From: Streptococcus thoraltensis DSM 12221
GTDB lineage: Bacteria; Bacillota; Bacilli; Lactobacillales; Streptococcaceae
Assembly (NCBI RefSeq): GCF_000380145.1
Contig: NZ_KB904587.1
Location: forward strand, 184,899-248,898
Length of the DNA: 64,000 nucleotides
Direction: 5' to 3'
In this document: positions 47,014 to 57,411 of the stretch, in pieces
Layout: each line of letters starts with the position of its first letter
Numbering within the stretch: position 1 is the stretch's first letter
The notes under the pieces: generated by a model
The model's input: only the letters and a program-made list of their open reading frames with translations
Database searches by the model: none
What the model was told of the DNA's origin: nothing
Position numbers and translations under genes: made by a program

Positions 47014-47050
47014 AAGTAACCTACCACATTTTGTGGTAGGTTACTTTTTT
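47014..47050 (+). terminator. Strong terminator after the small helical protein gene
   Basis: AAGTAACCTACCACA and TGTGGTAGGTTACTT pair over 15 bases around a three-base loop, followed by TTTT. Confidence 0.95.
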
Positions 47051-47082
47051 CTCTGCTACACTAAAAATAACAAGTAAAAATC

Positions 47083-47670
47083 ATGCTAGATCAGATTAAA
47101 GCTCAGTTATATGATAGTAATGATGATATTGTTTCAACTGCCAATCAGTTTGTGCTTAAACCCGAAAAATAGTTCAGTCGAAAAAGTCAGTTGAGCATGA
47201 AAACAATGACTAGAACTATCCTCATCATGGGGGCAATACCTTAGCGAAAGAACTACTTGATTTGGATCTACCTGTATCTCAGTCTGCTTTTGTTCAGCGA
47301 CCTTACCAGATTAAATCTCAGGCGTTTGAGGCACTTTTTAGGAATCTCACAGCTAAGATTCCTAACCCTAGTCTTCTCCCTATTTTATACTCAATGAAAA
47401 TCAAAAACAAACTAGGCAACGCCGATACAGATAGAACTAAAGTTCGTCAAATCATGTCAATAAGGTCTGCTTTTGATTTTGGATGAGTATTAAAAACCAT
47501 CGTCAATAGACAATAGTTACAAAAAGTTAGTTTTTGATTTTGGATGAGTATTAGCTGTAGATGATAGTGATGTAATTCTACCAAGAAATCGTTTTGATAC
47601 GACTACCGCTATTCAAACTGGTGCCCACCACACGCCTTACAACAATACCCTGCAGAACAATGCGCTCTAA
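47083..47670 (+). pseudogene. IS4-family transposase remnant, interrupted by a BOX-like repeat
   Basis: In broken plus-strand frames this reads TRTILIMG, ELLDLDLPVSQSAFVQRPYQ and IKSQAFEALFRNLTAKIP (to about 47385), the N-terminal part of an IS4-type transposase. After the repeat it continues LAVDDSDVILPRNRFDTTTA then IQTGAHHTPYNN (47550-47660), the region with the first catalytic aspartate. The C-terminal half is missing. The junctions show the repeats entered the coding sequence. Confidence 0.75.
47397..47489. repeat. Solo BOX-like core inside the IS4 remnant
   Basis: ATACTCAATGAAAATCAAAA to TTTGATTTTGGATGAGTAT. A second partial copy of its right end (TTTTTGATTTTGGATGAGTA) lies at 47531-47553, immediately before the transposase frame resumes. 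Confidence 0.8.
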
Positions 47671-47683
47671 ATCCTGTAAATAA

Positions 47684-47735
47684 TAAAACTATTCCAAGCC
47701 ACATTAGAATAGAGGCGCTTTGGAATAGTTTTTTT
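47684..47735. terminator. Orphan terminator after the IS4 remnant
   Basis: AAAACTATTCCAAG and CTTTGGAATAGTTTTTTT form a stem with a large loop. No intact gene precedes it on the plus strand, so it either belonged to the lost transposase or ends an unannotated RNA. Confidence 0.7.
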
Positions 47736-47763
47736 GATAGAGTGGAATCTTAACTGAATGGCA

Positions 47764-47790
47764 TTGGAGCAAGCGCTCCACCTCTTTTTA
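47764..47790 (+). terminator. Second hairpin with T run
   Basis: TGGAGC, AAGC, GCTCCA followed by CCTCTTTTT. It lies 30 bases after the previous terminator, again with no gene upstream. A similar GGAGCAAGGGCTC sequence follows the small gene at 46983. Confidence 0.55.
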
Positions 47791-47906
47791 ATTCGTGCCA
47801 TGAGCTTCCCATTGAAATTGTTCATACCTTACGTACGGCTTCGCAAATAGGTTACAAAACTAAGCATAGTCTAAGCTTTTCCATCCCTAAAAAGGCTTAG
47901 CGATTC

Positions 47907-47945
47907 AAAAAAACTTGTCTCAACAAAATTGAAGTGACAAGTTTT
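47907..47945 (-). terminator. Terminator of the rml operon
   Basis: On the minus strand AAAACTTGTC and GACAAGTTTT arms around a loop of about 18 bases, then TTT. It directly follows the rmlB stop. Confidence 0.85.
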
Positions 47946-47950
47946 CGAAT

Positions 47951-49039
<1,089 letters not shown>

Positions 49040-49528
49040 TTATTTGTTTAACATTTCTTTCAAATAAGCGATTTTAGCAAAGTCTTTTTGATTATTCTTA
49101 TCATTACGATAACTGTCTTTAGAAGATGCTTGGTAGATTTTTAAGTATTGCTCCAGAGTGGGTAAATAGTAGCGGACATCACCATCTCTCAGCTCTTCCA
49201 AGTCTTCTAATGGAACACCTGCAAAAGCTGGAAGCGAATGAAGACCACCAAATTCTACCGAACAACCTTCTTTTTGGAATTCATGTTCGTGGCGATCTAC
49301 TAAGATATAGCCTAGTTGACCCATCATCGCAATCAACTCATCTGCCCGATAAATCCGTTCTTCATCGGGTACTTCCCAGCCTCTAGGGTCACTGGGGACA
49401 TGAATATCCAAATCACGAGCTACCCAACTTCTACCTGTTCGCTGCTCTAGACCAACCGATCCCATTAAAAGGGGGATGATTCCTAATTCATTTAAAGACT
49501 TTGCAATCTCTAAAAAGCGACCATACAT
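49040..49528 (-). CDS. Hypothetical protein with nucleotidyltransferase-like features in the rml operon
   Basis: A 162-residue soluble protein. LLMGSVGLEQRTGRSWVARD followed by LDIHVP has the G-S and D-x-D spacing of a minimal nucleotidyltransferase fold; the rest has no familiar motif. It sits between rmlC (one base away) and rmlB (42 bases), so it is part of the rhamnose operon by position. It is not a known Rml step. Assignment as a nucleotidyltransferase is tentative. Confidence 0.6.
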   Translation of the reverse strand: MYGRFLEIAKSLNELGIIPLLMGSVGLEQRTGRSWVARDLDIHVPSDPRGWEVPDEERIYRADELIAMMGQLGYILVDRHEHEFQKEGCSVEFGGLHSLPAFAGVPLEDLEELRDGDVRYYLPTLEQYLKIYQASSKDSYRNDKNNQKDFAKIAYLKEMLNK

Positions 49529-49529
49529 C

Positions 49530-50123
49530 TTACAATTCTTCCTTAGTCAATGGTTTGACACCCTTTAGCATTGGGTGGTTTTTATCGGCTTCAGATACTT
49601 CTGCCGCATCAAGATTTTCCCATTTAATCCCTAAGCTTGGATCTGCGTAGTTAACAAAGGCGTATTTTGGTTTAAGCTCCAATGCCCAGTAGTCATTGAC
49701 TAAGTAACTATAAGACACCTTGTCTGACAAAACTTGAAAGCCATTTGCCACGCCACGAGGAACAAAGATTCCTTTTGAAGCATCAATAATCGTTTGGTAG
49801 ACGTTACCAAAAGTATCTCCTTCACGCAGGTCAACCCAAGAACCCAATACTTTTCCTTCATCTGCAACAGAAATGTACTTATCCCATGGCTCTGCATGAA
49901 GACCACGAAGAACATTTTTGCGTGAGAAAGAAACGTTATTTTGAAGTTTTCCTTCAGCAAAGAAGCTTTCTGGAAAACCGAGTGGAATCATTTTTTCTTT
50001 TTGGAAATTTTCTTTGAACCAACCACGATTGTCCCCACGAACTGGAATATCAAATTCTAACAAACCTGGGATAGCCTCGATTTTACGGCAGGCTAATTCT
50101 TTGTCAAAAAATTGTTCAGTCAT
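49530..50123 (-). CDS. rmlC: dTDP-4-dehydrorhamnose 3,5-epimerase RmlC
   Basis: A 197-residue cupin epimerase, third step of dTDP-rhamnose synthesis. VRGDNRGWFKENFQ, NNVSFSRKNVLRGLHAEPWD with the catalytic histidine, and VPRGVANGFQVLSD are the family landmarks. It belongs to the longer streptococcal RmlC form. The ATG overlaps the last base of the rmlA stop, so the two are coupled. Confidence 0.93.
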   Translation of the reverse strand: MTEQFFDKELACRKIEAIPGLLEFDIPVRGDNRGWFKENFQKEKMIPLGFPESFFAEGKLQNNVSFSRKNVLRGLHAEPWDKYISVADEGKVLGSWVDLREGDTFGNVYQTIIDASKGIFVPRGVANGFQVLSDKVSYSYLVNDYWALELKPKYAFVNYADPSLGIKWENLDAAEVSEADKNHPMLKGVKPLTKEEL

Positions 50124-50992
50124 TATGCTTCTCCAATCAATCGGAGCAAGTATTGTCCGTATTCATTTTTCTTAAGCGGTTGTGCCAATTCAAGAACCTG
50201 CTCTCTAGTAATGTAGCCCATACGATAAGCAATTTCTTCAAGGTTAGCAACTTGAACATTTTGCAGACGTTGAACGGTTTCAATATACTGACTGGCTTCA
50301 AGAAGTGACTCATGAGTACCAGTATCTAACCATGCAAAACCACGACCCATTAATTCAACTGATAAATCACCACGATCAAGATAGGCCTTGTTAACATCTG
50401 TGATTTCTAGCTCGCCACGAGGTGATGGTTTGATGCTTTTAGCAATTTCCACCACATCATTATCGTAAAAGTAAAGTCCTGTAACCGCAAAGTTTGATTT
50501 AGGCTCTTCAGGTTTTTCTTCGATAGAAACAGCATTCATACTATCATCAAACTCAACAACTCCAAAACGTTCTGGGTCTTTAACTTGGTAACCAAATACC
50601 GTTGCCCCAGATTTTTTTGCAGCAGCACGTTGAAGCATTTTTGTTAAACCGTTTCCGTGATAAATATTGTCGCCCAATACCAAAGCAACATTGTCATCAC
50701 CAATAAACTCTTCACCAATGATAAAGGCTTGTGCCAAACCATCTGGACTTGGTTGCTCAGCATACTCTAAGTTAATGCCTAGTTCTGAACCATCCCCGAG
50801 TAAATCTTTAAAACGAGGAAGATCTTGAGGGGTTGAGATGATTAAAATATCTTTAATACCAGCCAACATAAGGGTTGACAATGGGTAAAAAATCATTGGT
50901 TTATCATAAATTGGCATGAGCTGTTTTGAAGCAGCACGTGTTAAAGGATACAAACGTGTTCCTGAACCACCAGCAAGAATAATACCTTTCAT
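50123..50992 (-). CDS. rmlA: Glucose-1-phosphate thymidylyltransferase RmlA
   Basis: A 289-residue enzyme making dTDP-glucose, first step of the rhamnose pathway. The signature [20 protein letters not shown] is at residues 8-27. [25 protein letters not shown] and [15 protein letters not shown] follow as in family members. AAGGAG lies upstream of the ATG. It heads the operon. Confidence 0.96.
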   Translation of the reverse strand: MKGIILAGGSGTRLYPLTRAASKQLMPIYDKPMIFYPLSTLMLAGIKDILIISTPQDLPRFKDLLGDGSELGINLEYAEQPSPDGLAQAFIIGEEFIGDDNVALVLGDNIYHGNGLTKMLQRAAAKKSGATVFGYQVKDPERFGVVEFDDSMNAVSIEEKPEEPKSNFAVTGLYFYDNDVVEIAKSIKPSPRGELEITDVNKAYLDRGDLSVELMGRGFAWLDTGTHESLLEASQYIETVQRLQNVQVANLEEIAYRMGYITREQVLELAQPLKKNEYGQYLLRLIGEA

Positions 50993-51045
50993 AATGAAGG
51001 ACTCCTTTTTTATTGAAAATTTCTTTTCCTTAGTTAGTAATCGAT

Positions 51046-52176
51046 TTATTTTATCATATTTTCACTATATTTGTCAGCTTTTACCGTATGGCAAATATAG
51101 TTAGAAGCCTTGTAATCATCCGAATGCAACCAAAACTCTTGATTTTTCAGCATTGAAACGAGTTCTCTTGCAATCAGAGGACCTGTTGTTAACCCAGATG
51201 AACCTAACCCGCTTGCGACATAGACCCCTTCTAAATCAGGCACTTGACCATAAAAAGGCGAAAAATCGCTGGTATAGGCTCGGATACCGATGCGATCACT
51301 TTTGGAAACAGCTTCATCCACCTTAGGGAAGAACTCACGAGCTTCTGATTCCAAGCGATTAAGCACCGTTTCATCCACTGTCAAATCGAACCCCTTATCG
51401 TTTTCATGGCTGGCACCAACAGACACCTTGCCATCAATAAACGGGATGACATCTAGCTCACCTTCGGGCATAAAGACAGGAAGATCTTCTGTTTGGTAAT
51501 CCTCAAACTGATAATCTAATAACTGACCTTTCTGAGGACGTACATCAACATCATAGCCAAGCGGTTCCAATATTTTTCCTAACCAGGCACCGGTAGCAAG
51601 AATGACCCTATCAAAAAGTTGATTATCAATATCATAGCCATTCGCCACTTTTTTCAATCTTACTTCTTTACGCACGACTGGACACGCTGATGCTTGCAAC
51701 AAGGTCTGCGTCAAAGCTGCACCATCCAATCGAGCTGCACCTGAAGCATAAAGCATTTGACCTTCAGTCTGTAAATCTGGAAAAGCTGCTTTGACATCTT
51801 CTTCAGAAAGGATGGTCAAGTCACCGATTAATGGAGACTCCTCAAGACGGCTATGGGCTAGTTCATATAGGTCTTGAAAATGTTCGGGTGTCTTTTTATG
51901 AAGAAAGATACCAACTTGCTTATAAAAGGACGTGTCAAAACCATCCTCTTCTAAATCAGAGACCATCTGCGGGTAAAAATCAGCTCCTAGGCGAGCCATT
52001 TTATACCAGGCTTTATTACGACGGCGTGAAAACCAAGGACTAATAATCCCTGCCGCAGCTTTTGTCGCCTGACCAAGACCGTAATCAAAAACGGTAACCT
52101 CCATATCCTTTTCTTTTGATAAATAGTAGGCAGCAGTTGAACCGACTATGCCTGCGCCAATAATAGCAACTTTCAT
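51046..52176 (-). CDS. FAD-dependent oxidoreductase (DadA/glycine-oxidase-like)
   Basis: A 376-residue flavoprotein of the DAO family. [16 protein letters not shown] at 7-22 is the dinucleotide fold. [20 protein letters not shown] is the flavin contact, [10 protein letters not shown] is central, and [17 protein letters not shown] closes the fold. Family members oxidise amino acids or related amines; the substrate here is unknown. The ATG at 52176 has AGGA upstream; a longer start is not family-like. It follows the ZIP gene by 20 bases in the trmK-nif3-ZIP-oxidoreductase operon. Confidence 0.83.
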   Translation of the reverse strand: MKVAIIGAGIVGSTAAYYLSKEKDMEVTVFDYGLGQATKAAAGIISPWFSRRRNKAWYKMARLGADFYPQMVSDLEEDGFDTSFYKQVGIFLHKKTPEHFQDLYELAHSRLEESPLIGDLTILSEEDVKAAFPDLQTEGQMLYASGAARLDGAALTQTLLQASACPVVRKEVRLKKVANGYDIDNQLFDRVILATGAWLGKILEPLGYDVDVRPQKGQLLDYQFEDYQTEDLPVFMPEGELDVIPFIDGKVSVGASHENDKGFDLTVDETVLNRLESEAREFFPKVDEAVSKSDRIGIRAYTSDFSPFYGQVPDLEGVYVASGLGSSGLTTGPLIARELVSMLKNQEFWLHSDDYKASNYICHTVKADKYSENMIK

Positions 52177-52196
52177 TTTCTTCCTTTCTAAGTGAC

Positions 52197-53021
52197 TCAC
52201 CCCAGAGCCACATCCATGACCATCATAATCACAAAGCCCATCATCAAGCCAAGTGTTGCAATATCAGTGTTTCCATTGGTTTGCGATTCTGGAATCAGCT
52301 CTTCCACCACAACAAAAATCATCGCACCTGCCGCAAAAGACAGGGCATAGGGCAAAATAGGCATCATGGCAAGAACCAATGCTGCACCAAGAACAGCTCC
52401 GATAGGTTCTACGATGGCTGACATAGATCCTAAATAAAAGGCTGCTTTCCGACTTTTACCATCTGCTCGAATGGGGATAGAGAGAGCCGCCCCTTCAGGA
52501 ATATTTTGCAAACCAATCCCTACAGCTAGGCTGATAGCTCCAACTAAAGCTGGAATAGTAAAATTACCTTGTCCCAGAGCGCCAAAAGTGACACCGACAG
52601 CTAAACCTTCAGGGATATTATGTATGGTAATGGCCAAAAATAAGAGGGCTGTTTTCGATAATTTTTTCTCAGGTTGCAAGCCTTCAACCTCTTCAAGACC
52701 TTTATCCAAATGCAAATGGGGGACTAGGGCATCGATCAAGCGAATAAAATAGCCGCCTAAGAGAAAGCCTGTCGCTGCTGGAATAAAGGCCCACTTACCA
52801 TAGGAAGTTTCAGCGTAGGAAATGGATGGCGCTAAGAGCGACCAAAAAGAAGCTGCAATCATAACCCCTGCCGCAAATCCCATCATTACATCTAAGAGTT
52901 TACGACTGATGTGCTTGAAGAAAAAGACAATGGCTGAGCCCACAATGGTACAAGACCAAGTAAATAAACCAGCTAATAAGGCTAGAAAAACTACATTTTG
53001 TGATGACATCCATTCAATCAT
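52197..53021 (-). CDS. ZIP family metal transporter
   Basis: A 274-residue membrane protein with about eight helices. The metal path is marked by AITIHNIPEGLAVGV in helix 4 and GLQNIPEGAALSIP in helix 5, and PHLHLDKGLEE is the histidine loop. It should import divalent metals, most likely zinc. I start at 53021 (MIEWMSSQN) behind AGGTTG; a TTG two codons earlier is less likely. It lies nine bases after the Nif3 gene. Confidence 0.87.
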   Translation of the reverse strand: MIEWMSSQNVVFLALLAGLFTWSCTIVGSAIVFFFKHISRKLLDVMMGFAAGVMIAASFWSLLAPSISYAETSYGKWAFIPAATGFLLGGYFIRLIDALVPHLHLDKGLEEVEGLQPEKKLSKTALLFLAITIHNIPEGLAVGVTFGALGQGNFTIPALVGAISLAVGIGLQNIPEGAALSIPIRADGKSRKAAFYLGSMSAIVEPIGAVLGAALVLAMMPILPYALSFAAGAMIFVVVEELIPESQTNGNTDIATLGLMMGFVIMMVMDVALG

Positions 53022-53030
53022 AAGCAACCT

Positions 53031-53825
53031 CTACAAATGTGAAAAGGGATTGGTCGATGATTGGCTTTCAAGGATTTCCACTTCCCACTTCTCCTCTTGT
53101 TTCCATTCATTCAGGTGTTTGGCAATTTCAGAGATAAACAGCACTTCAATGTGGTGACCTGGATCAATCGCACAAAGACCATCGGTAATCATTTCCTGTG
53201 CTGTATGGTAGTAAATATCTCCCGTCACATAAAGCTGGGCTCCTTTTGCTAAGGCTTCTCGGTAGAAGGATTGTCCTGAACCACCACAGATAGCAACTTT
53301 TGAAATGTTTGGGTTCTGATGATCATAGCGCACTAAACGAACACTATCTAAACCAAAGCTATTTTTGACTTTTTTGGCAAAATCCTCCAAAGACTGCTCG
53401 GGTATGTCACCAATTCTGCCAATCCCTTCTTGATCAGCGGTTAAAAACAGAGGTTCTGTATTTTCAATCCCTAGCATCTGGCAAAACCAATCGTTAAGAC
53501 CGTTTGGGATGATGTCAATATTGGTATGACTGACATAAACAGCAATGTCATTTTTTACCAAATTTAAAAGAATATCACGTTGAGGCGATGAAACCAAGTC
53601 TTTGATGTCTTTAAAAATGGGGGCGTGTTTGGTGATGATTAAATCAACTTCTTTAGCAATGGCTTCTGCTACTGTGTTTTCACGCACATCAAGAGTCACC
53701 ATGACCTTTTTAATATCCTTGTCCAAGCTGCCTATTTGAAGTCCAACCACGTCACCTTCCATTGAGAACTCAGGTGGACAGTAAATTTCGTATCGATCTA
53801 TTAATGCTTTAGCTAACATCTCCAA
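53031..53825 (-). CDS. Nif3-like dinuclear metal centre hexameric protein
   Basis: A 264-residue member of the Nif3/YqfO family. [25 protein letters not shown] then [15 protein letters not shown], and [17 protein letters not shown] supply the metal-site histidines and glutamate. Once annotated as GTP cyclohydrolase I-like, its true activity is unclear. Its start overlaps trmK by 17 bases, a pairing that is widespread in Firmicutes. Confidence 0.88.
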   Translation of the reverse strand: MEMLAKALIDRYEIYCPPEFSMEGDVVGLQIGSLDKDIKKVMVTLDVRENTVAEAIAKEVDLIITKHAPIFKDIKDLVSSPQRDILLNLVKNDIAVYVSHTNIDIIPNGLNDWFCQMLGIENTEPLFLTADQEGIGRIGDIPEQSLEDFAKKVKNSFGLDSVRLVRYDHQNPNISKVAICGGSGQSFYREALAKGAQLYVTGDIYYHTAQEMITDGLCAIDPGHHIEVLFISEIAKHLNEWKQEEKWEVEILESQSSTNPFSHL

Positions 53826-54495
53826 TAACCTCCTTAATCTCCGTCATCTTAGCTGTGATAACATCTCGTTCGGCCTTTTTTTCTTCTGGTATGGAAGAAT
53901 AAGCATAGGCTAACTTTTCCCACTCTCTTTGCCATTTTTGTTTGAAAATAGTTGTCTTCTCTTCCAAAAGATGTGGACCAAATCTTAATTCACGGCTGGT
54001 TAGGGACATACCGCCATGCTCTGCTACAATAATTTCGTAGTATTTTTTATTTTCCGACATAATGGCTTCAGAGACGATTTGAAAATCGTTTTCTTGTAAC
54101 CAAGTTCGTAAATCATCTTCTCGGTTGTTTGGCTGTAGAATTAAGCGCTCGACGGCAGATAGTTTTTCTTTACCCGCTTCTAAAATATCTGATATGAGGC
54201 GACCTCCCATTCCACAGATGGTGATAACCGTTACCTGATCACTTGTCTCAAAAGCACCTAAGCCATTTGCCAGACGGACCTCAATCTTGTCTGACAAGTT
54301 TGAGGACTGCGCATTTTTGAGAGCCGATTGATATGGACCTTGTACCACTTCACCCGCAATCGCACGCTCAATTAGTCCTTGTTCTAATAAAGCAATTGGC
54401 AGATAGGCGTGGTCACTGCCGACATCTAACAAAACAGAGCCTTTAGGGACAAACTGAGCGACTTCTGACAGTCTCTTTGATAATTGTGTTTCCAT
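53809..54495 (-). CDS. trmK: tRNA (adenine(22)-N1)-methyltransferase TrmK
   Basis: A 228-residue SAM-dependent methyltransferase for m1A22 of t[23 protein letters not shown] (about 20-39) is the cofactor loop, [15 protein letters not shown] the catalytic GMGG region, and [13 protein letters not shown] the substrate motif. The gene overlaps nif3. It begins an operon after the dnaD terminator. Confidence 0.92.
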   Translation of the reverse strand: METQLSKRLSEVAQFVPKGSVLLDVGSDHAYLPIALLEQGLIERAIAGEVVQGPYQSALKNAQSSNLSDKIEVRLANGLGAFETSDQVTVITICGMGGRLISDILEAGKEKLSAVERLILQPNNREDDLRTWLQENDFQIVSEAIMSENKKYYEIIVAEHGGMSLTSRELRFGPHLLEEKTTIFKQKWQREWEKLAYAYSSIPEEKKAERDVITAKMTEIKEVIGDVS

Positions 54496-54538
54496 TTGTT
54501 TTATAATACTCTTTCATTCTTACAATACTACTATTATA

Positions 54539-54566
54539 CCAAAAAACCGCCCTTGTATGGGCGGTA
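54539..54566 (-). terminator. Terminator of metA-dnaD
   Basis: On the minus strand ACCGCCC, ATACAA, GGGCGGT, then TTTTTT. Perfect seven-base GC-rich stem. Confidence 0.92.
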
Positions 54567-54593
54567 AATGCGAGCTTTTGACAATCTTAAATG

Positions 54594-55271
54594 CTAATTA
54601 TCATTCCCCCATATACTCATAGCATTGAGGAAATCATCTGACACGGTGACTTTCTTTGGATCTGCTTCTTCACGCTGTCGCCGTCTTTCCTCCACTTGAC
54701 GAACGGTTGTGATGCCATCGCGTTTCCAGTTTCGTAAGATAGCATTGATATAATTCCAGCTAGTTTTGTTATTGAAAACTGCTTCACGGAGGGCTTGGCG
54801 AACTAAGTCTGGATCAATCCCATCTTCTTTGACTGTTTTGGTTAAATCTTCTAATTCAAAGGGACTTAGAAGTCTCCCCAATTCGTTTTCAAAATCTTGA
54901 ACCAATCCCTTGAGGGCATTTTCCGATGTTTTTGGAGCTTCTTTTTTGACTTCCAACAGATTATCTAATTTATTCAGAGCTGGTGTGGTATCAAAAATCA
55001 TTTCAATTTCACCACCAAGTTCAATGGTCTTCGTATCTAACAACTCTTGATCAGTTAAGCGCGAAATAATGCGATTAATATCTGAGACTGTTTTACCAAT
55101 GCTTTCGGCAATTTCACTAGGAGACATTTCTTCTTTGTGACTGGTATTTTGAAAATAAAAGAATTGCCACACTAAAAAATCTTCAGCTGACTCAAAAATG
55201 TTATGATAATTAAATAATAAAGCTGCGGGTAATACTAGATTTCCCTGCTTCATGGCTTGGGTATAGGTCAT
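54594..55271 (-). CDS. dnaD: DnaD-family replication protein
   Basis: A 225-residue primosome protein that helps load DnaB helicase at restart and initiation. The N-terminal winged-helix part (about 1-110) is followed by the DnaD C-domain, here NELGRLLSPFELEDLTKTV, then WNYINAILRNWKRDGITTV with the tract that closes the domain. The ATG at 55271 is preceded by AGAGGA; the TTG before it is not needed. It lies nine bases after metA. Confidence 0.88.
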   Translation of the reverse strand: MTYTQAMKQGNLVLPAALLFNYHNIFESAEDFLVWQFFYFQNTSHKEEMSPSEIAESIGKTVSDINRIISRLTDQELLDTKTIELGGEIEMIFDTTPALNKLDNLLEVKKEAPKTSENALKGLVQDFENELGRLLSPFELEDLTKTVKEDGIDPDLVRQALREAVFNNKTSWNYINAILRNWKRDGITTVRQVEERRRQREEADPKKVTVSDDFLNAMSIWGNDN

Positions 55272-55280
55272 CAAAATCCT

Positions 55281-56207
55281 CTAATCATGTGTTTGTAAGT
55301 CTTCCAAATGGTAGGGTGTTTCTTGGTAAACTGCATAGTTAATCCAGTTACTGAAAAAGGTTGCCGCAGCTAAACTCCAGCGCATTTGAATCCCATCTTC
55401 TGGCTCATCATTTTTATAATAAGATACAGGAAGTTTGGGATTTTTGCCAGCCTTTTGGTCTCTCAAATATTCATTTCCCAGAGTATCACGATCGTACTCC
55501 AAATGTCCAAAGCTATAAACTTCTCGCAAATCATCAGATGCTAGTATAGATAAGCCTACTGCTTGTCCTTTGGCTAAAATACTTAAAGCCGTTTTGTCTT
55601 TAACGTCTTTTTCTAGAATACCTGTGTAACGAGAATGAGGTGCCTTGAAGGTATCATCAAAGCCACGGAACAAGAGATTGGTAGGATGTTCAACATTCTG
55701 ATCATAAACACCTGACAACTTCTCTTTAAGAGTGACCTTCTTAATACCATATTTATGATAGAGCGAAGCTTGCGCACCCCAGCAAAGATGTAGGGTTGAG
55801 TATACATGATCCTTTGACCAGTCAAATATAGCAACCAACTCCTGCCAATAATCAACCGCTTCAAAAGGGAAGGTTTCAACTGGAGCGCCTGTGATAATCA
55901 TCCCGTCATAATACCGATGCTTAATATCATCAAAAGTCTTGTAAAAAGTTTCCAAATACTGGACTTCTGTATTTTTAGACTCGTGACTCTCCATGTAAAG
56001 AAAGTCCACATTGATTTGCAAGGGAGTGTTCGCCAGTAACCTCAAGAGTTGTACTTCCGTCGCTTCCTTGGTCGGCATGAGGTTTACAATCAAAATTTCC
56101 AAGGGGCGAATATTTTGCTGTTGGGCACGTTCATTGTCCATGATAAAGACATTTTCTGAACGTAAAATCGTTAAAGTGGGTAGCTGCGTGTCTAATTTTA
56201 TTGGCAT
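55281..56207 (-). CDS. metA: Homoserine O-acetyltransferase MetA
   Basis: A 308-residue enzyme of the MetA family, the first committed step of methionine synthesis. The catalytic nucleophile is Cys142 in [11 protein letters not shown], and the SFGHLEYDR motif supplies the histidine. Position 111 is Glu (TGAPVE), the residue reported to favour acetyl-CoA over succinyl-CoA, so I name it an acetyltransferase although such genes are often labelled succinyltransferase. It is cotranscribed with dnaD. Confidence 0.9.
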   Translation of the reverse strand: MPIKLDTQLPTLTILRSENVFIMDNERAQQQNIRPLEILIVNLMPTKEATEVQLLRLLANTPLQINVDFLYMESHESKNTEVQYLETFYKTFDDIKHRYYDGMIITGAPVETFPFEAVDYWQELVAIFDWSKDHVYSTLHLCWGAQASLYHKYGIKKVTLKEKLSGVYDQNVEHPTNLLFRGFDDTFKAPHSRYTGILEKDVKDKTALSILAKGQAVGLSILASDDLREVYSFGHLEYDRDTLGNEYLRDQKAGKNPKLPVSYYKNDEPEDGIQMRWSLAAATFFSNWINYAVYQETPYHLEDLQTHD

Positions 56208-56240
56208 AAAAACTCCCTTTTCTACCTAGTCATTAGTACT

Positions 56241-56269
56241 ATTATAGTCAAGGGAGTTATAGGTTTCAA
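56241..56269 (-). promoter_or_regulatory. metA promoter
   Basis: Minus-strand -35 TTGAAA (56264-56269), 17-base spacer, -10 TATAAT (56241-56246), about 30 bases before the start codon. Confidence 0.7.
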
Positions 56270-56312
56270 ATTTGGAAAAACTAGCTCTAGTTATAGTTAT
56301 TTTTTATAACGA

Positions 56313-56831
56313 TTATCCTGGAAAATTCATCAAAACTTTAGTGTCGTAATCACCGATTGTCTCACGACCTTTGAGCCCATCAAGCTCAATCATAAAAGCG
56401 CAACCAGCAACAATACCACCAAGTTTTTCAATCAACTCAATGGTTGCTTTGACAGTACCGCCTGTTGCCAAAAGGTCATCAACAATAAGAACACGCTGTC
56501 CTGGCTTAATCGCATCAGCATGCATGGTCAATGTGTCTACGCCATACTCTTTTTCATAGTCAGCTGAAATCACTTCACGAGGTAATTTCCCCGGCTTACG
56601 CACTGGCGCAAAACCAATACCAAGTTCAACCGCAACTGGACAACCAATGATGAAACCACGCGCTTCAGGACCAACAATCATATCAATGTCATGATCACAA
56701 GCGTACTGCGCAATTTCACGGACAGCATAGCTGTATGCTTTTCCATCTGCCATCAAAGGTGAAATATCACGGAAAGTGATGCCTTCTTGTGGGTAGTTCT
56801 CGATTGAAGCGATGTATTTTGTTAAATCCAT
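56313..56831 (-). CDS. apt: Adenine phosphoribosyltransferase
   Basis: A 172-residue purine-salvage enzyme that makes AMP from adenine and PRPP. The start [18 protein letters not shown] is family-typical. [15 protein letters not shown] is the adenine loop region and [13 protein letters not shown] (about 117-129) the PRPP-binding motif. I prefer the ATG at 56831 because it matches family length; a start seven codons earlier is possible and neither has a strong ribosome-binding site. Confidence 0.95.
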   Translation of the reverse strand: MDLTKYIASIENYPQEGITFRDISPLMADGKAYSYAVREIAQYACDHDIDMIVGPEARGFIIGCPVAVELGIGFAPVRKPGKLPREVISADYEKEYGVDTLTMHADAIKPGQRVLIVDDLLATGGTVKATIELIEKLGGIVAGCAFMIELDGLKGRETIGDYDTKVLMNFPG

Positions 56832-56899
56832 AATCTTACTGCGATTCACCATTATTCAAATGGAATCGCATATCCTTTCTTATTCTTGAGTTTTCTCAA

Positions 56900-57290
56900 A
56901 ATTATTTTTACACACCATTATATCACTATTTTCCATAAGTTGGGAAGTTCAAGTTAGGAAAGGCTAGTGAAAACGCCTTTGAGCGATAAATTATTTTAAG
57001 ATTCCTTCAGCTAACCCTCGCCATGCCTAGAGTTTATAAGATTCCTCAGGTGACCTTCTTTTATAATCACAAGGGTGAACAGTTCTGCGCCTGTTACCAG
57101 GATTCTCCCTACCCCAGCAGGTTTAGCTCTGCCTTCCTCCATCACTGCCATAATCCATAATACTGATAAGGTTTATAGGGCAAATGGTCTACAACATGGT
57201 TAACCATCGCATATGGTCTCCCCCAACCAGCAAGGCACAGAGCAGCGCATCTTTGCTACTGTCTCAAAAGCCGCTGACAGAGCAGTTTTA
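56900..57290. other. Non-coding stretch between apt and the hypothetical gene, with richer GC
   Basis: About 390 bases. Between 57010 and 57280 the text is visibly richer in G and C than the neighbourhood (CCCTACCCCAGCAGG, CCCCCAACCAGCAAGG). A broken minus-strand frame reads GRILVTGAELFTLVIIKEGH. It may be a fragment of a lost gene or imported DNA. I recognise nothing. Confidence 0.3.
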
Positions 57291-57411
57291 TAGGCTGTTG
57301 AATTAACTTTGATAGATGGTCACTTGCAACTTGCCACACTCATACTCAATGAAAATCAAGTATTGTTCGCGTCACCGTTCCTCGTATCGAACCTTAATTC
57401 ATTTGACTGTA
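57291..57411. repeat. Outer inverted-repeat element, short form, abutting a stop codon
   Basis: TATAGGCTGTTGAATTAACT to AATTCATTTGACTGTA, with ATACTCAATGAAAATCAAG running into TATTGTTCGCGTC. Its right end is the base before the stop codon of the gene at 57412, so it is transcribed at that gene's end. Confidence 0.85.

Noticed and set aside
47389-47553. Possible CRISPR-like array because similar repeat ends occur twice
   Set aside because: Only two unequal copies of one element end, with no regular spacers; it is a BOX-like repeat with a partial duplicate.
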